From: Priestia abyssalis
GTDB lineage: Bacteria > Bacillota > Bacilli > Bacillales > Bacillaceae_H
Assembly (NCBI RefSeq): GCF_002019595.1
Contig: NZ_KV917369.1
Location: 1,884,417-1,948,416, forward strand
Length of the DNA stretch: 64,000 nt
Direction of reading: 5' to 3'
Positions 59,677 through 64,000 of this stretch are shown in pieces. The notes below the pieces were generated by a model. That model made no database searches. It was not told the DNA's origin and saw only the letters and a list, made by a program, of their open reading frames with translations. A program made the position numbers and the translations under genes. Each line of letters starts with the position of its first letter. Within the stretch, counting starts at the first letter, position 1.

Positions 59677-61377
59677 ATGTCCAAGTATGTAAAGGTAATC
59701 ATTACATTATTATTTCTTGGTTCCTTCGGATTTTCAGGGGGAGGCTATTTTCTTCTGTTTTTCATGGTTCCCTTTGAGGAGTGGCTCGTACAGCTTGGCA
59801 AAACGCAGAAAGAAATTGATGAGATGATGAAATACTTTGTGTACGGATGGGTGATATTTGGCTTCCTTGTCTCTTACTTGTTTTATAGATTCATTGTCAA
59901 GAAAAAAAGAAAGATTCTAGCTTATGTGATTGCGGGCATAGCAGCTGCCAATGCATCATTTGTGTTCTATATGTTCGTGAATACAGACACGGCACTTGTA
60001 GCCTTGAGCCGCGGGGAGATTCAAGAATCAAGCGAAAGATTTACATTCGGGCCATACCCCCAGCTTGAAGATATGAAACGGATTAAGGAAGAAGGATATG
60101 ACGGCATTATTACGTTATTGAGCCCCACAATTGTGTTTGAAAATAAGCTGCTGACTGATGAACTGGCGAATGGGAAAGAGGTTGGATTGTCGATCCATTC
60201 TTTTCCCATGCTGCCATGGATTGGCGATAATCAACAATCCATCAATGGAATTTTGGAGTTAATTAACAAAGATCAAAACGGGCGCTATTATGTTCACTGT
60301 TATTTGGGAAAACACCGCGTTGATTATATTAAGCGGTTAGTGATGAATGTGACTGGAGTGGAGGCTGAGGAACGAGATGTTATATTGGACGATGATTTCG
60401 AACGGGGCTTCGTGTTTGCTCATGAGAGCGAAAGAATCATCGTCGGCCCCTATCCGACAGATGGTGAATGGTTTGATTTGTTAAGAAAAGAAGTGAAAGA
60501 AATCGTATCGCTTGTCGACCCCCAATCCAATTCTTATCAAAAAGAGAGAAAACTGGCATTAGAGAATGACATCGTGTTTACTCCTATTGCGGATTTGCCC
60601 TTTGACAAAGAGGATACAGAAAAATTGGCGGCGTATCTCCAATCGGCCCAGCATACCATTTACGTTCACAGCTTTACAACTGACGAAAGAATGCTGAAAC
60701 TGCATTTATATTTAAAGAAAGGTTTAGCCCCAATCGACCACACGGCTCTTCCTCCCAATACAACTGTGATAGGAAATTGGATGGCGGTCGGGGATAGAAG
60801 GCCGGATGTGTCTCGACTACTTCAAGCTGGTATCCACGAAATTCAATATGGGAAAGAAGTTCCTGCCCAACCTCAGGGAACTTTTGTGAAAATTGACAGC
60901 ACAAGTATTGGTGATTTATATAAAGCGGCGCGTGAAATATACAAAAAGGATGCTCCTTTATATGTTTATGAAGACAGCGGGTTACATTCAAATGAACAGT
61001 TGATAACTATTTTAAATGGATTTGAATTCGGATATCCAAAGAAATTAGATGACACTCTCACTCAAAATGGCCAAATTGAAGTCGTCAATCGCAAAGAGGT
61101 ATTTGGCCCCAGCCTAGCTGAAGGGGAATGGGAAGAACATATAGTAGCGCGGGGTGTCCAAAAGGTTGTGATGGTGTATGCAGCAAGTATTCATTCAGAA
61201 GAATTACAAATGCAAATGTCATTGGCTAACAAATATGGCATACCGTTTGAAAAAATTGATATGTTTGAAGGCTATGAGAAAGATCTGTTAGAGGAGTTAA
61301 CATCACAGGATGACACGACCTATGTAATCGTACCTGATGCATTTAAGGACCTTATTATAGGACAGATATCTGATTAA
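59677..61377 (+). CDS. Three-pass membrane protein with four tandem dual-specificity-phosphatase-like units
   Basis: 566 residues, GGAGGG ahead of the start. Membrane helices at about 6-31, 52-71 and 79-100; the KKKRK after helix 2 puts the C-terminal part outside. Four related units follow, each opening with a (F/I)G-P/N motif: FGPYPQLEDMKRI, VGPYPTDGEWFDLL, IGNWMAVGDRRPDVSRL, FGPSLAEGEWEEHI. Unit 1 has the phosphatase loop VHCYLGKHR, a full CX5R (Cys208, Arg214). Unit 2 has VHSFTTDER, with Ser332 replacing Cys. Units 3 and 4 (VYEDSGLHS, VIVPDAFKD) lack both. So one active and three pseudo-phosphatase units are predicted, on the outer side of the membrane. Confidence 0.8.
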   Translation: MSKYVKVIITLLFLGSFGFSGGGYFLLFFMVPFEEWLVQLGKTQKEIDEMMKYFVYGWVIFGFLVSYLFYRFIVKKKRKILAYVIAGIAAANASFVFYMFVNTDTALVALSRGEIQESSERFTFGPYPQLEDMKRIKEEGYDGIITLLSPTIVFENKLLTDELANGKEVGLSIHSFPMLPWIGDNQQSINGILELINKDQNGRYYVHCYLGKHRVDYIKRLVMNVTGVEAEERDVILDDDFERGFVFAHESERIIVGPYPTDGEWFDLLRKEVKEIVSLVDPQSNSYQKERKLALENDIVFTPIADLPFDKEDTEKLAAYLQSAQHTIYVHSFTTDERMLKLHLYLKKGLAPIDHTALPPNTTVIGNWMAVGDRRPDVSRLLQAGIHEIQYGKEVPAQPQGTFVKIDSTSIGDLYKAAREIYKKDAPLYVYEDSGLHSNEQLITILNGFEFGYPKKLDDTLTQNGQIEVVNRKEVFGPSLAEGEWEEHIVARGVQKVVMVYAASIHSEELQMQMSLANKYGIPFEKIDMFEGYEKDLLEELTSQDDTTYVIVPDAFKDLIIGQISD

Positions 61378-61389
61378 GAACAGGGTTGA

Positions 61390-62253
61390 ATGGTAGTGAG
61401 AATAAAGTTTGGAATTTTCATTCTATTAATTGTATTTGCTTCACTTTACTTTGTTAAGGATTATGCTGTTAACCAACAGAAGGTAATAAGTACATGGATA
61501 TGGGACGGTCGTGCTGACGTTGATCTACAGTTTGCCAAAAAAAATGATGTAAATCAATTGTACTATTACATTGAGAAGGATATCAATTTTGAACAAGTCT
61601 CATCTGTGATTAAAAGAGCAAATGAAATGGATATGGAGGTTTATGCATTACAAGGAGATCCAACATGGATATATGAAAACGGAGAGGTGGTTGAATGGCT
61701 GTCTTCGGTGAAGGAGTATAATGAACAGTCAGCATTTCCGTTTGCAGGCATTGTATTTGATGTTGAACCATACTTATTGCCTGAATGGGACAGGGATGCT
61801 AAAAGTATCTCTGTTCAATTTCTATCATTCATACGGAAGATTGAGAGCATGGAAACTGAGTTGCCAATCAAGTGGACTGTCCCGTTTTGGTTTGATAATA
61901 TACCAGGCGAGAATGGCCTATCGTTGGCAGAGGCTATTTTTAAAGAGACCAATGGAATTATTATAATGGCCTATCGCAATAAGTTATTTGGTCAGGATGG
62001 TTTATTAAAACACATAGAAGCCGAAATAGAATGGTCAAAAAAATATAAAACATCTCTCATAGTTGCCGTAGAGACGAGAAAATCGGAAGTTGAGAAAATA
62101 TCTTTTTACGGAAAAGGTAAAGACCAATTTTATTCAAGCATGAAAAAGCTGCAAGAAACGTTGAAACAGGAAAAGTATATCGAAGGCATCTCCATTCATT
62201 ATTTAGACACATGGAAAGCGTTGGTTAATGGAAACGAGCCAGCTAATCAATAA
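61390..62253 (+). CDS. Membrane-anchored TIM-barrel, glycoside-hydrolase-like exoprotein
   Basis: 287 residues. An N-terminal membrane helix (about 5-24) is followed by an extracytoplasmic domain with barrel-like strands: VNQLYYYIEKD, VYALQGDP, FAGIVFDVEPYLLPEWD, PIKWTVPFWFDN, GIIIMAYRN, SLIVAVET. The FDVEPY string with acidic residues at a strand end, and the IMAYRN strand, recall GH18-like and related barrels, which suggests polymer cleavage or lectin-like binding. It is separated by only 12 bases from the phosphatase gene and closes the operon. Confidence 0.75.
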   Translation: MVVRIKFGIFILLIVFASLYFVKDYAVNQQKVISTWIWDGRADVDLQFAKKNDVNQLYYYIEKDINFEQVSSVIKRANEMDMEVYALQGDPTWIYENGEVVEWLSSVKEYNEQSAFPFAGIVFDVEPYLLPEWDRDAKSISVQFLSFIRKIESMETELPIKWTVPFWFDNIPGENGLSLAEAIFKETNGIIIMAYRNKLFGQDGLLKHIEAEIEWSKKYKTSLIVAVETRKSEVEKISFYGKGKDQFYSSMKKLQETLKQEKYIEGISIHYLDTWKALVNGNEPANQ

Positions 62254-62357
62254 ATCGTTTTAGTAAGATGAGAAAGCAAGTTCACTTGGCTCGTTTCTTT
62301 TCACTATATATACATATTCTCCCCATCGAGCAGGTTTGCCAATATCGTGCTGTTCTT

Positions 62358-62663
62358 ATGAGTATGAATCAACTTCATCGTAAGAAAGTAACATACGCTG
62401 AATATGTGACATGGTCTGATGAGTCACGCTATGAAATCATTGATGGCATTCCCTATATGCAGACTGCACCATCACGGCAGCACCAACGTATTGTCACTCA
62501 ACTAAGAGGTGAACTATATACATTCCTAAAAGGGAAAACACGTGAAGTATATACAGCTCCATTTGACGTTAGGTTATCTGCTGCAGAGGATGAAGGAGAA
62601 TATCATGTTGTACAGCCTGATATTAGCGTAGTATGCGTTGAAAGAAAATTTATTGGATATTGA
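62358..62663 (+). pseudogene. Truncated Uma2-family (DUF820) nuclease-like gene
   Basis: The ORF matches the N-terminal half of Uma2 proteins (VTYAEYVTWSDESRYEIIDG, HQRIVTQLRGEL, PFDVRLS, VVQPDISVVC) and then stops after eight unrelated residues. Intact members are about 180-190 residues and have the catalytic ExK region after this point, which is missing. No ribosome binding site precedes the first ATG. Most likely a degraded gene. Confidence 0.75.
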
Positions 62664-62856
62664 AGTTATGCTGCTGCAAAGTGATGGCAATTCGTTCTCT
62701 TGAGATCTTCGTATGATCAAACTCGACTTTTACCTCGCCATCAGTCGTATCTACTGACACCTTTTCGATTCCTTTCATGCCAGCCAAAATGTGTTCAACA
62801 TTAATGATGGACTGATCTGTTGCTGTTTCTTTCAAAAAAAAGGTCGTTTCATTCAT
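62650..62856 (-). CDS. HMA-like (CopZ-fold) protein without the CXXC metal site
   Basis: 68 residues after AGGAGGAAAG. The ferredoxin-like HMA pattern is plain (INVEHILAGMKGIEKVSVDT, GEVKVEFDHTKISRERIAITL), but the segment where CopZ and P-type ATPase domains have MxCxxC reads KETATDQSII and contains no Cys. It therefore cannot bind Cu+ by the usual site and may have another partner. It overlaps the end of the truncated Uma2 frame on the other strand. Confidence 0.72.
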   Translation of the reverse strand: MNETTFFLKETATDQSIINVEHILAGMKGIEKVSVDTTDGEVKVEFDHTKISRERIAITLQQHNFNIQ

Positions 62857-63009
62857 TTAGCTTTCCTCCTGCCTGTTTTGTCTTCTTTTCTTTTAGTTTA
62901 CACGGAGGGGAATAAATTAAACCTCTCGAGGATAAAGCTTGCAGTCACATTCAAGTTGGGGTCAGTTATTAAGTGAAATGTATACAGAATACAAAATGCT
63001 ATATTTTGG

Positions 63010-63038
63010 TTGACAAAGACATAATATACTTGTATTAT
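63010..63038 (+). promoter_or_regulatory. Promoter of the S-box metN leader
   Basis: TTGACA (63010-63015), 17-bp spacer, TATTAT (63033-63038). A diverged module C-like string (GTCAGTTATTAAGTGAAATG, about 62961) lies just upstream. Confidence 0.8.
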
Positions 63039-63063
63039 TTAAAGAGTCCAATTATTCATAATA

Positions 63064-63165
63064 CTTATCCAGAGAGACCGAGGGATTAGGCCCTATGACG
63101 TCCGGCAACCCCCTTATTGGGAAGGTGCCAATTCCTGCAGAATGGCTTTCATTCTGAAAGATAAG
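63064..63165 (+). ncRNA. SAM-I riboswitch (S-box leader)
   Basis: P1 is CTTATC/GATAAG. The core AGAGAGACCGAGGGATTAGG, CCCTATGACGTCCGGCAACC and AAGGTGCCAATTCCTGCAG is the conserved S-box. SAM binding would favour the downstream terminator and shut off methionine uptake genes. Confidence 0.96.
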
Positions 63166-63187
63166 TCGAAATATAGATTATGTTTCG

Positions 63188-63219
63188 ATGCTCTTTTCAG
63201 TTGAAAGGGGCATTTTTTT
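63188..63219 (+). terminator. S-box expression-platform terminator
   Basis: ATGCTCTTTTCA pairs with TTGAAAGGGGCAT (G-T pair), followed by seven T. Confidence 0.88.
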
Positions 63220-63384
63220 ATTTGAATGATGGGTTGGGAGCTGATTCTTTGAACAAATCTATTAATTAGAATGTATATATATAGATTTGAACATATTTTC
63301 AAAGACACTGCTCTCCTGTGTATGTCATAATCCCGAGAACAACTCGCTCGGAAATACTAGCTTTAGAGAAAATGGGGTCATCAT

Positions 63385-64000
63385 ATGATTGAAATTCAAA
63401 ATCTTTCAAAGATTTACAAAACGAAAAACGGGTTAGTGAAAGGTGTGGATGAAGTCTCGATCACCATTCAAGAAGGAGAAATCTATGGGATTGTAGGATA
63501 TTCCGGTGCCGGAAAAAGCTCCTTGCTTCGCTGTATTAATTTATTGGAGAGACCTACATCCGGAACGATTACGGTGGATGGGACTGATTTAACATCTTTA
63601 AAGGGTGAAAACTTGCGGGTGGCAAGGTTAAAAATCGGGATGATTTTCCAGCATTTTTATTTAATTAGCCAAAAAACCGTGTTTGAGAACATTGCTTTTG
63701 CATTAAAAGCTGCAAAAATGCCGGCAGATCAAATAAAGGGGCGGGTAGAAGAATTGCTTGAAATGGTTGGGCTTTCCGATAAAAGAGATGTTTACCCGGC
63801 ACAGCTGAGCGGGGGACAAAAACAACGGGTTGCCATTGCAAGGGCGCTTGCCAATAACCCGACGGTGCTTTTATGTGATGAAGCTACATCTGCTTTGGAC
63901 CCAAAGACGACCAAGTCCATTTTGAATTTATTGAAAAAGATCAATAAAGAATTCAACATTACCATTGTCCTCATTACTCATGAAATGGATGTTGTAAAGG
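63385..64000 (+). CDS. metN: Methionine ABC importer ATPase MetN (cut by window edge)
   Basis: The frame is open to the end of the window: 205 residues present of about 340 expected. Walker [11 protein letters not shown]-loop FQHFYLI, ABC signature [17 protein letters not shown], Walker [13 protein letters not shown], and H-loop ITHEMD are all seen; [11 protein letters not shown] is typical of MetN. The C-terminal ACT-like (NIL) regulatory domain, and metI/metQ, should follow outside the window. The SAM riboswitch upstream supports the methionine assignment. The start ATG follows ATGGGGTCATC. Confidence 0.95.
   Translation, partial: MIEIQNLSKIYKTKNGLVKGVDEVSITIQEGEIYGIVGYSGAGKSSLLRCINLLERPTSGTITVDGTDLTSLKGENLRVARLKIGMIFQHFYLISQKTVFENIAFALKAAKMPADQIKGRVEELLEMVGLSDKRDVYPAQLSGGQKQRVAIARALANNPTVLLCDEATSALDPKTTKSILNLLKKINKEFNITIVLITHEMDVVK

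Noticed and set aside
1..64000. CRISPR arrays, rRNA genes, complete tRNA genes, intact transposases or integrases
   Set aside because: Looked for and not seen; the only tRNA-like sequence is the 3' fragment at 36415-36461.

Overview
The window looks like chromosome of a low-to-moderate GC member of the Bacillaceae (Bacillus in the broad sense). The evidence is AGGAGG-type ribosome binding sites, TTGACA/TATAAT promoters, S-box and glycine riboswitches, a BioW/BioF/BioI pimelate route with a BirA operator, a RocG-type glutamate dehydrogenase, YesM/YesN-type two-component pairs and a sacB-levB levan module. I cannot assign a genus from sequence alone. No rRNA, CRISPR array or intact transposase is visible. 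The window cuts a SNF2 helicase at its left edge and metN at its right edge.

Layout. 0-3 kb: SNF2 helicase and the DEAD-box rRNA helicase DbpA. 3-5 kb: a hypothetical gene and a tandem-MerR regulator, bracketed by two 130-bp direct repeats. 5-19.6 kb: a catabolic island with two OppA-like binding lipoproteins, an Opp/Dpp-type ABC importer, three paralogous AtzC-like amidohydrolases, and a histidine kinase/response regulator/Na+-solute symporter operon. 19.7-21.4 kb: tandem glycine riboswitch driving an AGCS symporter. 21.6-24 kb: small genes and an apparent IS200/IS605-type non-coding remnant. 24-28.7 kb: an HMGL-like aldolase and bioW-bioF-bioI under a BirA operator. 28.9-31.6 kb: an HPr-kinase paralogue and an orphan gene. 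31.6-36.5 kb: a sigma-54-dependent activator, three palindromic upstream sites, a -24/-12 promoter and a CitMHS transporter/AtuA/AtuA-tail operon, ending at a 3' fragment of a tRNA-Val. 36.7-40.7 kb: a regulator, an M20 amidohydrolase and an unidentified transporter. 41-44 kb: glutamate dehydrogenase and a stand-alone PurF. 44.5-52.6 kb: YesM/YesN kinase pair, a sugar-binding lipoprotein, levansucrase and endolevanase. 54-62.3 kb: a tightly packed membrane operon that looks like an undescribed surface-polysaccharide system. 62.3-64 kb: a truncated Uma2 gene, an HMA-like protein and S-box metN.

How the parts work together. The 5-19.6 kb island reads as uptake plus hydrolysis of an N-substituted or heterocyclic amide/amine compound. 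The sigma-54 island reads as inducible uptake and breakdown of an unknown carboxylate. The sacB/levB module makes and trims levan outside the cell. The 54-62 kb operon combines a regulator with two receiver domains that have lost their phospho-acceptor Asp and a degenerate GGDEF domain, a HEAT-repeat membrane protein, a processive GT2 synthase, an anchored exoprotein of unknown fold, a membrane protein with four tandem phosphatase-like units of which only the first keeps CX5R, and a TIM-barrel hydrolase-like exoprotein. It is my best candidate for a new system.

A modular family of intergenic repeats (modules A-B-C-D) recurs at about 8.1, 18.1, 25.3, 31.05, 39.4, 44.4, 47.5, 49.1 and possibly 62.9 kb. 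It usually sits right after a stop codon or just before a ribosome binding site, and is a second unusual feature. Coordinates and motifs were read by eye. Family assignments rest on remembered family signatures, not on searches.
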